The notes under the pieces are model-generated. The model made no database searches and was not told the DNA's origin. It saw only the letters and a list, made by a program, of their open reading frames with translations. Shown here one piece after another: positions 9,710-17,834 of a stretch of 64,000 bases of DNA (positions within the stretch are counted from its first letter, which is position 1; every line of letters starts with the position of its first letter). The position numbers and the translations under genes are program-made. Source of the DNA: JAJRRL01 sp047404195 (GTDB lineage: Bacteria > Pseudomonadota > Gammaproteobacteria > JAJRRL01); NCBI GenBank assembly GCA_047404195.1, contig JBDOIU010000018.1, forward strand, positions 1 through 64,000, written 5' to 3'.

Positions 9710-9985
9710 ATGTCGATAGCACTGACCCTGAAAATTTCAATCACTGGTTTAGTACAAGGCGTTTGTTATCGTCAATCCACATTAGAGCGAGCGCAAAAAA
9801 TTGGCATCAGCGGTTGGGTGATGAACTGTGAAGATGGCAGTGTAGAATGTGTTGCGCAGGCTGGTCTGTTGCAACTGGTTGATTTCATGGCTTGGCTATC
9901 ACTGGGGCCGAAAAGTGCGCGTGTTGATTGGGTAGAAAGTGATATCATTGCGCACGAAGCGCTGCAATCATTTGTTATTCGCTAA
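9710..9985 (+). CDS. acyP: Acylphosphatase
   Basis: A 91-residue protein of the acylphosphatase family, hydrolysing acyl phosphates. It has the anion-binding loop GLVQGVCYR (catalytic Arg about residue 22) and GWVMNCEDGSVE (catalytic Asn about residue 40), matching the family's GxVQGVxFR and GWVRN signatures with a Tyr for the usual Phe. The frame opens at 9665, but the ATG at 9710 has GGAG six bases upstream and gives the standard length. It is a single gene converging on rdgC. Confidence 0.9.
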   Translation: MSIALTLKISITGLVQGVCYRQSTLERAQKIGISGWVMNCEDGSVECVAQAGLLQLVDFMAWLSLGPKSARVDWVESDIIAHEALQSFVIR

Positions 9986-10005
9986 CTGGTTGTGGCATTG
10001 CCTGT

Positions 10006-10941
10006 TTAGGCAGTGACGGTTTCATTTTCTGTTGCTGCGGCAAAGCTAGGCTCGCTGAAGCAAGGTAAAATATCATCCAAAAACTGACCGATGGTTTCTG
10101 CCATCAGCAAGAAGTCTGCGGCAAAGCGTGCTTCAGGTGTTTCACTCAAGCTGTCTCTGGCCATGTCTTTAACAGTGTCGGAAAATTTAACACCAGTGAA
10201 GGCAAAATCTTTACGGATCTGGCACAGTAGTTGACTACGCCAGCTGATGGCGAGTTGTGTCACTTGGTTACCATCATTGAGTAGACGTTGTACTGCTTCG
10301 GAGCCCAAATCTTTGCGTGAAAAGCGTACAATGCCCTGTCTTTCATCACCGTCAGACAGCACGCAGGCATCAGCAAGTGCCAATGCAGCTGGTAGCTGTT
10401 TATTATGTAGCCACTGCGTCATGATGGCAGGGGGAGAGATGAGCGCAGGTAATTGGATTTTTTGATCCGGTAACACCCGGTTCAGGCGGCTCATGAAGAT
10501 ATCCAGCGTTTTGCTGGTTGTGGTGTCAAGGATGAGGCGCTGTTTTTTGGTATCGATGATGGCGTAGACACGCTGCGACTTTGAAAAGGCCTGGCCAATG
10601 AGTGTTTGGTAGAGGTCTTCCTTCATGCTCTTTTTTTCATCAGCGAACAGTTTGCGGCCCAGCGTACTTTCGCGCTGTTTCATTTGCTCTGCTAATTGCT
10701 CATTTAATACCGCAGGTGGTAGTACCTTACTTTGGATTTTGAGGCAGCACACCATCATGCCTTGCGATCCATAGACGAGTGGTGCATCTGCATCACCAAC
10801 AGGTGGCACAAAGCCAGCAGACTCGGCAACCAGGCGGCCGCAGGGTACAAACGGCACAGCAGCCAATTCAGCGGCAAAGGCTTCTGGATCATAGGCAAGT
10901 GTTTCACCTAACGTGTAAAGTTGAATGTTTTTGAACCACAT
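10006..10941 (-). CDS. rdgC: Recombination-associated protein RdgC
   Basis: A 311-residue DNA-binding ring protein that in other gammaproteobacteria binds double-stranded DNA and restrains RecA. It is recognised by the N-terminus MWFKNIQLYTL, the internal segments FVPPVGDADAPLVYGSQG near 40-60, LPPAVLNEQL near 75, the GRKLFADEKKSMKEDL stretch near 95, and the FAFTGVKF segment near 250. The frame extends upstream to 10995, but the ATG at 10941 has AGAGGA 9 nt before it and is the usual start. It is monocistronic and ends 21 bp from the converging acylphosphatase gene. Confidence 0.93.
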   Translation of the reverse strand: MWFKNIQLYTLGETLAYDPEAFAAELAAVPFVPCGRLVAESAGFVPPVGDADAPLVYGSQGMMVCCLKIQSKVLPPAVLNEQLAEQMKQRESTLGRKLFADEKKSMKEDLYQTLIGQAFSKSQRVYAIIDTKKQRLILDTTTSKTLDIFMSRLNRVLPDQKIQLPALISPPAIMTQWLHNKQLPAALALADACVLSDGDERQGIVRFSRKDLGSEAVQRLLNDGNQVTQLAISWRSQLLCQIRKDFAFTGVKFSDTVKDMARDSLSETPEARFAADFLLMAETIGQFLDDILPCFSEPSFAAATENETVTA

Positions 10942-11215
10942 GTGATTTATTCCTCTGCTAGGCTTATTGCGAAGCCAAATAAAAATGTTATCCAAGCATA
11001 AGGTGTCTCAGGTATGCATGCAAGCCTTTGCTTTGCATGTGTGCTTCTCAGTAACCAGAGTAGTAATCCGCTAGAGAATTGGCTATACTCGTCGCATTAC
11101 GGCCTCATCAGCTGTTAAGTGGTTCAAATGACCGCATTTTTGTGGCAAAAATGTGCCGCTTCTCATGCTGACAATACGCTTTACCGAGACAACTGGGTTC
11201 ATTGAGGAGGATACG

Positions 11216-11662
11216 ATGACAAGTGATATAAATACAGTATTAACTGAAGAAGCATTATTGGCTATGCCGGAAGAGGATTATTTGAATGATGTGCAGCTGG
11301 CATTTTTTAAGCGGTTACTGACCACTCAAAAAGAGGAAATCATTGCAGAAGTTGCTGCCGCAAGAGAGCAAATTTCAACGCTGGACTCAGCAACCGATCC
11401 CATTGATGCAGCGAGTGATCAGGAGTCCCTACAAACATCATTGCGTGTTATTGAGCGCCGTGGAAAGCTGCTGAATAAAATTGAAGAAGCATTATCTCGC
11501 ATTGATATGGGCGAGTATGGTTATTGTGAGGAAAGTGGTGAACCCATTGGTCTGCGTAGACTATTGGCACGACCAACAGCAACCATGTCCATTCAAGCCA
11601 AAGAGCATGCTGAGTTTTTCGAGAAGACGGCGGGTGTATCCACTCTGGATGACGATGAGTAA
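11216..11662 (+). CDS. dksA: DksA-type RNA polymerase-binding regulator with degenerate zinc site
   Basis: A 148-residue DksA/TraR-family protein that enters the RNA polymerase secondary channel and works with ppGpp. The coiled-coil tip motif DxxDxA is present (Asp61, Asp64, Ala65). In the C-terminal globular part the canonical four zinc cysteines are reduced to one: Cys104 is kept, while the others are Ser107, Ser125 and Ala128 within otherwise conserved YGYCEESGEPIG and ARPTATM segments. A zinc-independent form, as known for some paralogous DksA proteins, is therefore likely. GAGGAGG lies close before the ATG at 11216, so the longer frame from 11153 is not used. It is followed after 3 nt by the yqfO-like gene. 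Confidence 0.92.
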   Translation: MTSDINTVLTEEALLAMPEEDYLNDVQLAFFKRLLTTQKEEIIAEVAAAREQISTLDSATDPIDAASDQESLQTSLRVIERRGKLLNKIEEALSRIDMGEYGYCEESGEPIGLRRLLARPTATMSIQAKEHAEFFEKTAGVSTLDDDE

Positions 11663-11665
11663 GCA

Positions 11666-12010
11666 GTGACTCATTTTCAATTAACAGTCTTTGTTCCCGA
11701 TCTCAATGTAGATATGGTCAAATCGGCGTTATTTGAAGCAGGTGCTGGCCGGCAGGGTGATTACGATCACTGTTGTTGGCAAACGCAGGGACAAGGGCAG
11801 TTTAGGCCGTTACACGGTAGCAATGCCTTCACTGGGCAAGTAGGCACAGTCAGTGTCGTCGCAGAAGCGATGCTGACATTCTTGGTGGAAAAGTGCTGTT
11901 TGTCGGCCGTATTGGCTGCGCTACATGCGAGTCACCCTTATGAGACGCCAGCTTACCACTACTGGCCTGTTGCGATTTCAGCGCAGGCGATAGAGCAAGC
12001 CGATGTCTGA
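11666..12010 (+). CDS. YqfO/NIF3-associated CutA-like domain protein
   Basis: A 114-residue stand-alone version of the CutA-like domain found inserted in some NIF3/YqfO proteins. Diagnostic segments are the start TVFVPDLNVDMVKSALFEAG, GDYDHCCWQTQGQGQF near 32-47, and SHPYETPAYHYWP near 90-102. The biochemical role of the stand-alone form is not established. The GTG at 11666 begins 3 nt after the dksA stop and has no strong ribosome site of its own, so translation is probably coupled. Its end overlaps the hemD start by 8 nt. Confidence 0.85.
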   Translation: MTHFQLTVFVPDLNVDMVKSALFEAGAGRQGDYDHCCWQTQGQGQFRPLHGSNAFTGQVGTVSVVAEAMLTFLVEKCCLSAVLAALHASHPYETPAYHYWPVAISAQAIEQADV

Positions 12011-12746
12011 TGTTGTTTCACCACCGGTTGTGATCATCACGCAACCAGCACCCGCCAGCGATGCTTTGTGCGCTGCGGTACGTGCTTGTGGTATGGTGCC
12101 TTTGTGTATGCCTGCTTACCAAATAGTGTATCGACCGCTCATCGATGTGAAGCGTTGTCAACAAAATTGGTGCCAGGCCAAGCACGTCATTGTGACCAGC
12201 CAGCATTGCGTGCCCAGTATGCGGTCATTGTTTTCGCATCAGCGTCGGGTTTGGGCAGTTGGACCGACGACGCAGCAAGCGTTGGAGGCAGCGGGCTGTG
12301 ATACAGTGCAATGTCCAGAGACGTATAGCAGTGAGGGCTTATTGGCAATGCCAGCACTGCAGCAGGTGGCTACAGATGATGTGATGATCTTTTGTGGTGA
12401 CAATGCGCGGCCATTATTGTGTGACAGCTTGCGCGAGCGTGGTGCTGTCTGTGAGCAAGTCATTTGTTATCATCGAGAACGAGCCATTTACACATCTGAC
12501 ACGCTGAAGCAAATGGCAGCAGAACAGCCTGCAGTCATGACCATTCACAGTGCTGATGGTTTGCGTTTCATCGCACAAGCATTATCGCAAGATAAGGCAT
12601 CACCACTATGGGCCTGTCCATTATTACATGTGCATGCACGTTATGTGGCATTGGCGCAGGAACTGGGTTTCACGGGTCAACAATGTGTTGCGAAAGCGAC
12701 TGACAGTGCAGCAATGTGTGCTGTACTTCAGTCTTTCAACATTTAG
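12003..12746 (+). CDS. hemD: Uroporphyrinogen-III synthase
   Basis: A 247-residue enzyme that closes and inverts ring D of hydroxymethylbilane in haem synthesis. HemD proteins are divergent. The call rests on the two-domain pattern: VIITQPAP at the start, VIVTSQH near 63, VWAVGPTTQQALEAAGC near 82, YSSEGLLAM near 107, VMIFCGDNAR near 127 and MTIHSADGLRFI near 178. It is the third gene of dksA-yqfO-hemD. Its substrate is produced by HemC, encoded on the opposite strand about 0.5 kb away, so the two haem genes converge instead of forming a hemCD operon. Confidence 0.88.
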   Translation: MSDVVSPPVVIITQPAPASDALCAAVRACGMVPLCMPAYQIVYRPLIDVKRCQQNWCQAKHVIVTSQHCVPSMRSLFSHQRRVWAVGPTTQQALEAAGCDTVQCPETYSSEGLLAMPALQQVATDDVMIFCGDNARPLLCDSLRERGAVCEQVICYHRERAIYTSDTLKQMAAEQPAVMTIHSADGLRFIAQALSQDKASPLWACPLLHVHARYVALAQELGFTGQQCVAKATDSAAMCAVLQSFNI

Positions 12747-12844
12747 CAGTATTGGACACATGATCTTGCATAGCAGGTCAGTACTAATGATGATTTAACC
12801 AGCTTTTGTCAGTGAATATACCTTTGAGGCGTCTTTTACGTTGT

Positions 12845-13186
12845 CTATGCACCTAGCAAAGAATCATTGAGTAGCCCTTGTTTTTCGGCTAGGTCTGTTT
12901 CCGCATCCTCAATATATGGCTGTAGATTCTTAGGCCAAACAGACTTGAGTGTGTGGTTATCTTTATCTTGCGTGAGTGGAATAATGCGTCGTTGAGTGTG
13001 TCTTCTAACTAGTTGTGTACATACTAATGCTAATGCAGCGATGGCAACACAGGCTGCCCCTGTTGCTATGACGCCAGCTATTCCAATACCCAGTAACGCT
13101 GGTGTACTAGCACTATGTAGGAAGGGAATGGAGACCATAGCACCTAATGGAGAGAAGATGGCAGCAAAACAAGCCCCAATTAACAA
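12845..13186 (-). CDS. Small hypothetical membrane protein, possibly a gene remnant
   Basis: A 113-residue frame with two hydrophobic helices (about residues 1-20 and 30-58), a basic stretch (VRRHTQRR) and a polar C-terminal tail ending LLNDSLLGA. The only start is TTG at 13186, preceded directly by an in-frame stop and without a clear ribosome site. The paired helices plus basic loop and polar tail resemble the C-terminal end of the larger unknown membrane proteins in this window. It may therefore be the 3' remnant of such a gene. Function unknown. Confidence 0.4.
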   Translation of the reverse strand: MLIGACFAAIFSPLGAMVSIPFLHSASTPALLGIGIAGVIATGAACVAIAALALVCTQLVRRHTQRRIIPLTQDKDNHTLKSVWPKNLQPYIEDAETDLAEKQGLLNDSLLGA

Positions 13187-13212
13187 TCAATAGCTTGGCT
13201 TGATACTTCCTG

Positions 13213-14133
13213 TTAATTCAAGCACAGTTTAGCGCCACCCTGAGACAGCAGCGCTTGCCCGACTTGTTTGCCCAGTGCTTGTGCCTCTGTTTGAGCACCG
13301 CTGGCTTCTGCACGCAGTATGGTTTTGCCATCATGGCTGGCAACACAGGCTTTGATGGTTAAGCATCTTTCTGTGATTTCAGCCTGCGCTGCTATCGGTG
13401 TGTGACAATCACCGCCGAGTACTTGATTCACAGCTCTTTCAGCGATGGCCATGTGTTCTGTAGGTTCATCATTGATAGCACGCAATTGTGCACGCAGAAG
13501 TGTATTCTGTTGGTGACATTGTATGGCAATAATGCCTTGCGCAATTGCGGGCAACATGATGTTTTTTGATAGGGTCGCACTGATGTGTTCGTTAAGGTTT
13601 AAGCGATGAATACCAGCAGCTGCCAGCACAATGGCATCATAGCGTCCATTTAAACAGTGTTGTATACGTGTATCAATGTTGCCACGAATAGGTAAAATGC
13701 GTAGATCATCACGCACAGCCAGTAATTGTGCGGCACGGCGCGGACTACTGGTGCCAATGCTAGCACCTTTAGGCAAACACGCCAGTGAGGTATACGCCTG
13801 ATCACGGCAAATTAAAACATCATGTGAGTCAGCACGCGGTAGTACGGCTGCGATGCATAGCTCTGAGTGGGGGTGTACGGACATGTCTTTCAGCGAATGT
13901 ACAGCGATGGCATTGTCATGTGTGAGCAGCTGCGTTTCAATGTCTTTCACAAACACAGTTTTACCACCAAACTCAGCCAATGGTTTATCCGGGTGTCGGT
14001 CACCCGTTGACTCTATGCCCGTTACCTGGATTTTGAGCTCGGGATATTTGCTTTGTAATGCCTCACAGACCATTGCTGTCTGCCGGCGTGCTAAGTTTGA
14101 GCGCCGCGTCAGTACAGTCAGGCTGTTTTTCAT
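13213..14133 (-). CDS. hemC: Porphobilinogen deaminase (hydroxymethylbilane synthase)
   Basis: A 306-residue enzyme that polymerises four porphobilinogens. It shows TRRSNLARRQT near the N-terminus, the HSLKDM motif near 80, GTSSPRRAAQL near 130, RGNIDTRI near 152, and LGGDCHTPIAA near 240, whose Cys carries the dipyrromethane cofactor. The ATG at 14133 gives the standard N-terminus, and a longer frame to 14181 is discarded. Start and stop overlap as ATGA with the acyltransferase gene upstream, indicating a shared message with genes at 14130-15564. Confidence 0.95.
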   Translation of the reverse strand: MKNSLTVLTRRSNLARRQTAMVCEALQSKYPELKIQVTGIESTGDRHPDKPLAEFGGKTVFVKDIETQLLTHDNAIAVHSLKDMSVHPHSELCIAAVLPRADSHDVLICRDQAYTSLACLPKGASIGTSSPRRAAQLLAVRDDLRILPIRGNIDTRIQHCLNGRYDAIVLAAAGIHRLNLNEHISATLSKNIMLPAIAQGIIAIQCHQQNTLLRAQLRAINDEPTEHMAIAERAVNQVLGGDCHTPIAAQAEITERCLTIKACVASHDGKTILRAEASGAQTEAQALGKQVGQALLSQGGAKLCLN

Positions 14134-15011
14134 GGCAGATCCATTTGTTTGTCTTTTTGTTGCCAGCGCTCGGTGAGCCAAGCTTGTATTTGCTTGCGGA
14201 ATTCCCTGTCCTCAAAGTAATTGCCGCGCGGCACAGTGTCGCAATTGATCGTCTCGAACTGGATGTTGATGGCATCGTAGTCGCCACAAAGTAATTGCCA
14301 AAGACCGATTTTTCGTGGCTTGCACTGCATGGTGACATCAATCACAGTACAAGGCTTATCATGTAGTGCTTGCATTGCCAGTGCAATACCTTGTGTTTTT
14401 GGTTTGAGTAAGTTTTTGTAAGGCGACTTTTGACGGCGATGTTTTTCGTGTGTAAAGCGTGTGCCTTCAACAAAATTGATGACCGTGGCTGGGCTACTAC
14501 GAAAAGAAAGGCAGCATTGTTGAATTTGTTCGATGTTTTGCTGTTGCAGTTTGGGATTTTTACGGATCTTTTCACGACTGTGTCGTGCCACAAATGGAAA
14601 GTCCAATACCCAGCAAGCCAGGCCCCCTACTGGAAGTGTCCATAACAGGCTGCGCTTCAAAAAATACTTAAACATGGGAATGTGGTAACCAAATGCAACA
14701 TTCAGTGCGAGGATGTCAGCCCAACTTTGATGGTTGCATATCAGGACATACCATTGGTCGCGGCACAATGATGACGCATCTTGAATTTGCCACTTATGGC
14801 GCTGGCCGGCAAGCAACAACCAATGTGTTTGTTTAGCCCACATGATTGCCAAGGTGTTCAGTCTCATCATCAATGATCGCCGCCAGCGTGGAATAATCGC
14901 TAAGCACGCAAAACAGCCACCGATAACAATACCAAAGGATGTGAATAGCCATGAGATCAGTAACCCAGCAGCCAAAATGGCGCCTCGCACATATTTGAAA
15001 AAAGTGAACAT
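14130..15011 (-). CDS. 1-acyl-sn-glycerol-3-phosphate acyltransferase family protein (YihG-like)
   Basis: A 293-residue PlsC-type acyltransferase that would transfer fatty acyl chains to a lysophospholipid at the inner membrane. The catalytic motif NHQSWAD lies near residue 92, the FVEGTR substrate-binding motif near 190, and a hydrophobic anchor covers about residues 10-40. Length and layout are closest to E. coli YihG. AAGG lies 6 nt before the ATG at 15011. It sits between an exported protein and hemC, with an ATGA overlap to hemC. A link between this enzyme and haem synthesis is not implied by sequence. Confidence 0.85.
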   Translation of the reverse strand: MFTFFKYVRGAILAAGLLISWLFTSFGIVIGGCFACLAIIPRWRRSLMMRLNTLAIMWAKQTHWLLLAGQRHKWQIQDASSLCRDQWYVLICNHQSWADILALNVAFGYHIPMFKYFLKRSLLWTLPVGGLACWVLDFPFVARHSREKIRKNPKLQQQNIEQIQQCCLSFRSSPATVINFVEGTRFTHEKHRRQKSPYKNLLKPKTQGIALAMQALHDKPCTVIDVTMQCKPRKIGLWQLLCGDYDAINIQFETINCDTVPRGNYFEDREFRKQIQAWLTERWQQKDKQMDLP

Positions 15012-15024
15012 AGTGAACCTTGAA

Positions 15025-15564
15025 TTATTTGAAATGTGTCGCTTCCTGGTTAAGAATCGATGGTTTTCGCTCCATATTTTGTAAGCTGTTATAGATGTTT
15101 TTGATGTGTGTTCGTACCGTGACTGTGAAGCTACAATCACCGGTTGTGTTGCTAATGCATTTCATCCAACCACTCTTCATTGGGCCCCACTTATAGAGTT
15201 GCTGATTTTCTGGTGGCTTATTGGTCAGCGAGCCGAAATGAAATATAACGGGCATGGCTGTTTGTTGTTGCGTATTGACGTAGACGCACGAAATATGACC
15301 AACAGTATTGCCAATAAACTCAGCGCCAGCAAAGGCCTGCAATGAAGCTTGAAAGGATGGTGCATAAACTTTCCAATTGCCGCTGCCAACATGCGAGTGC
15401 CAGAGACGTGTTTTGTTGTCATAGTACAGGTCACTGACTTCTGGACAGGTTAAGGTATAGGTCTTCGCTTTGGTTACATTTTTTTCACCAAGTTGTGAAA
15501 AGGCAAAACTGGCGATAGCCACAGAGAGCATTGGTACAGCCAGGACGATATGTATTTGCTTCAT
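15025..15564 (-). CDS. Hypothetical exported protein
   Basis: A 179-residue protein with an N-terminal signal peptide (MKQIHIVLAVPMLSVAIASF followed by a probable cleavage region near 25). The mature part contains four cysteines (in LTCPEV, HISCVYV, WMKCIS and GDCSFTV) that could form disulfides in the periplasm, and it has Trp-rich short segments. I do not recognise the family with confidence. Similar small secreted Cys-containing proteins are common in Legionellales. GGAG lies 7 nt before the ATG. It is the first gene of a three-gene set with the acyltransferase and hemC. Confidence 0.7.
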   Translation of the reverse strand: MKQIHIVLAVPMLSVAIASFAFSQLGEKNVTKAKTYTLTCPEVSDLYYDNKTRLWHSHVGSGNWKVYAPSFQASLQAFAGAEFIGNTVGHISCVYVNTQQQTAMPVIFHFGSLTNKPPENQQLYKWGPMKSGWMKCISNTTGDCSFTVTVRTHIKNIYNSLQNMERKPSILNQEATHFK

Positions 15565-15620
15565 GAGCGTGCTCCAGTCAGTGATGGTCACTGTCGTTAC
15601 AGTTTCCAGATACTTATTAT

Positions 15621-15649
15621 ATATTACAAGGCTTATTACATATTGTCAC
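15621..15649 (-). promoter_or_regulatory. Candidate sigma-70 promoter for the 15564-13213 operon
   Basis: Read on the minus strand, GTGACA (-35) is separated by 17 bp from TATAAT-like TAATAT (-10), about 55 bp before the ATG at 15564. The spacing is ideal. The -35 matches five of six consensus bases and the -10 four of six. Confidence 0.4.
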
Positions 15650-15718
15650 CTCATGGGGCTATTCAGTGAGTCATGATTTTGATAGCATAATGGTAACTTC
15701 AGCGCTGAGGAGGCTTCG

Positions 15719-16336
15719 TTGGCTAAGTTGTATTTTTATTACTCTGCAATGAATGCAGGTAAGAGTACCATGCTCTTACAGTCCAGCCACAACTATAGTG
15801 AGCGGGGTATGCGCACTCTACTGCTCATACCAGCGATTGGTGCACGTGATACCGAGGCAACCATCAGTACGCGTATTGGTCTTCGTCGTAATGCTGTTGC
15901 AATTGATGATATGACCGATCTACTCAAGCTTGTATCTGAATACCATGCACAAAATGATATCCAATGTGTGCTGGTTGATGAGGCGCAGTTTTTAACCAAC
16001 CAACAGGTGCAATCACTGGCAAGAGCAGTCGATCACCTCAATATTCCTGCTTTATGTTATGGCCTACGCACCGACTTTCAGGCTGAGGCGTTCCCCGGTT
16101 CAGCAGCGCTGCTGGCCATTGCAGATGAGCTGGTTGAAATTAAGACAATATGCCATTGTGGCCGCAAAGCAACCATGAATATGCGTGTTGATGCGCAAGG
16201 TAATGCTGTGCGCCAGGGTGAACAAGTTATGATCGGTGGCAATGAGTCATACGTCTCTACTTGCAGGCGCTGTTTCACTGAAGGGAAGGCTCATTATCAA
16301 GCAGTTAGCGCAGATTCTGCTACAGCGGTGGCTTGA
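15719..16336 (+). CDS. tdk: Thymidine kinase
   Basis: A 205-residue type II thymidine kinase that salvages thymidine to dTMP. It has the P-loop SAMNAGKST near residue 9, the catalytic VDEAQFL near 88, the YGLRTDFQ lasso-region motif near 113, and a zinc-binding pair CHCG near 143 with CRRC near 182. The start is TTG at 15719, fixed by a strong GAGGAGG five bases upstream and by the conserved N-terminus (KLYFYYSAMNAGKS). No in-frame ATG lies before the P-loop region except within it. Confidence 0.95.
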   Translation: MAKLYFYYSAMNAGKSTMLLQSSHNYSERGMRTLLLIPAIGARDTEATISTRIGLRRNAVAIDDMTDLLKLVSEYHAQNDIQCVLVDEAQFLTNQQVQSLARAVDHLNIPALCYGLRTDFQAEAFPGSAALLAIADELVEIKTICHCGRKATMNMRVDAQGNAVRQGEQVMIGGNESYVSTCRRCFTEGKAHYQAVSADSATAVA

Positions 16337-16372
16337 GGAAAAATATGTTCCATTTTTGATCTATTTCATGTA

Positions 16373-16408
16373 GAATAATGTCAGACATTATTCGAAAAAA
16401 CCGGTTTT
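16373..16408. promoter_or_regulatory. Two palindromes upstream of the first MFS gene
   Basis: GAATAATGT and ACATTATTC form a perfect 9-bp inverted repeat with a 3-base centre (16373-16393). A second 12-bp palindrome AAAACCGGTTTT follows at 16397-16408, just before the GAGGAGG ribosome site of the MFS gene. They may be operators. The first could also fold as a hairpin that ends or attenuates tdk transcription, as it is followed by an A-run and not by Ts. Role unproven. Confidence 0.4.
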
Positions 16409-16427
16409 AACCAACGAGGAGGCACTT

Positions 16428-17735
16428 GTGCAAGGAAAATACAATAAGGCGTGGCTGGTCACATTGGTTGGCTCATTGTTCTTTTTTTATGTGTTCATTC
16501 AAATGAGCATGTTTAACGCCCTAAGTCCATATTTATCAACGGTTTTTGCAGTATCCACTGCTAAAATCACCTTATTGTCTGCCATGTATTTCTATATGAA
16601 TGTGTTGTTTTTATTCCCAGCTGGTATGTTGTTAGATCGTGTGTCGACGCGTAAGGTGATGTTAGTGTGTACCACCATCATTGCGCTCGCAACATTGGGG
16701 TTAGCCTTTACGAGTGTTTACTGGCAGGCGCTTTGTTTACGTATGATTGTCGGTATTGCTGGCTCATTCAGTATGTTAAGTTGTATTCGCTTGGCAACGC
16801 GCTGGTTTCCACCACAAAAAATGGCTTTTGTTATTGGTATGATTACCTTGATTGCATTATCTGGTGGTGTCATTGCGCAAGCACCGTTTACCTGGTTGAC
16901 TGACCATCTGGGCTGGCGGCAAGCGGTGTATACAGATGCAGGTTTAGGTTTGTTCATTGCCCTGGCTGTCTTTATTGTGGTACGTGATCGACCTGCTGGC
17001 ACTGAGGTTGAAACAAAACCGGCTGCCATTGAGAAAATACCTTTTTGGACAGCCATTACGAGAGTCGCACGTAATCGAGAAAACTGGCTAACAGGCTTAT
17101 ATATCTGTCTCATGAATATACCGGTTTTGGTTTTCCTAATGTGGGGTAGCTTTTATTTGACCCAAAACTGGCACCTATCTAGGGAGGGTGCATCGATTAT
17201 CGATATGTCACTTATGATAGGCGCTATTTTAGGTGCACCAGCATTGGGGCAATTATCAGATCTTATGCAATCACGTCGGCGACCCATGATCTGGTGTGCG
17301 GTAGCAGCAACTTTATTGACAGTGCCGTTGTTGTTTGCAGGCCATTTATCAGTGATGACATTACTGGCTGTATTTGCCGCTATTGGTTTTATCAGTAGTG
17401 GTCAGATCATTGGCTATCCACATATCACGGCGTCTAATCCATCTTCATTGGCCGCAACTGCCAGTGGTTTAGCGTCTGTACTGATCATGGCCGGCGGTTC
17501 AGCGCAGCAATTATTTGGTTACGTACTGGATCATTTTGGGCATCATACGATGCTGCATCATGTGGCGCAGTACTCAACGACCAGTTACCATGCCGCCATT
17601 TTGTTAATTCCTATCGGTTCTGTGTTAGCATTATTCATGGCTATTGCGATGCGTGAGCCAGATACTGGTATGGCCGGTGGTTCTCTTTATCGCTGGTTGA
17701 GAAATAAGTTACTCGGTGCGGGCAGTAATGCCTAA
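16428..17735 (+). CDS. MFS transporter (Pht-like)
   Basis: A 435-residue major facilitator with about 12 membrane helices. The MFS loop 2-3 signature appears as GMLLDRVSTRKV near residue 66, and its second-half counterpart as GQLSDLMQSRRRP near 280. In Legionellales such carriers bring amino acids, nucleosides or other nutrients from the host vacuole, but the substrate cannot be read from sequence. The GTG start at 16428 follows GAGGAGG. It is paralogous to the next gene (shared FFFY.FIQM.MFN start, LSCIRLAT.WFP, GYPH/GYPL segments), so a tandem duplication is likely. Confidence 0.85.
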   Translation: MQGKYNKAWLVTLVGSLFFFYVFIQMSMFNALSPYLSTVFAVSTAKITLLSAMYFYMNVLFLFPAGMLLDRVSTRKVMLVCTTIIALATLGLAFTSVYWQALCLRMIVGIAGSFSMLSCIRLATRWFPPQKMAFVIGMITLIALSGGVIAQAPFTWLTDHLGWRQAVYTDAGLGLFIALAVFIVVRDRPAGTEVETKPAAIEKIPFWTAITRVARNRENWLTGLYICLMNIPVLVFLMWGSFYLTQNWHLSREGASIIDMSLMIGAILGAPALGQLSDLMQSRRRPMIWCAVAATLLTVPLLFAGHLSVMTLLAVFAAIGFISSGQIIGYPHITASNPSSLAATASGLASVLIMAGGSAQQLFGYVLDHFGHHTMLHHVAQYSTTSYHAAILLIPIGSVLALFMAIAMREPDTGMAGGSLYRWLRNKLLGAGSNA

Positions 17736-17751
17736 TTGAATGGGATATTAG

Positions 17752-17776
17752 CCGCGATCATTTGATCGCGGTTTTT
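17752..17776 (+). terminator. Rho-independent terminator between the two MFS genes
   Basis: CCGCGATCA and TGATCGCGG form a perfect 9-bp GC-rich stem with a two-base spacer TT (the inner A-T pairs probably open to form the loop), followed at once by TTTTTGTTT. It ends the first MFS transcript. Confidence 0.85.
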
Positions 17777-17834
17777 GTTTGGGCTGCAGTTTTCTTTGAC
17801 TGTTGTCAAAAAGGATTTTTTTTAAGGAGAAAAT

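Noticed and set aside
12845..13186. Calling the small membrane frame a confident gene
   Set aside because: It begins with TTG straight after an in-frame stop and lacks a ribosome site, so it is reported only at low confidence as a possible remnant.
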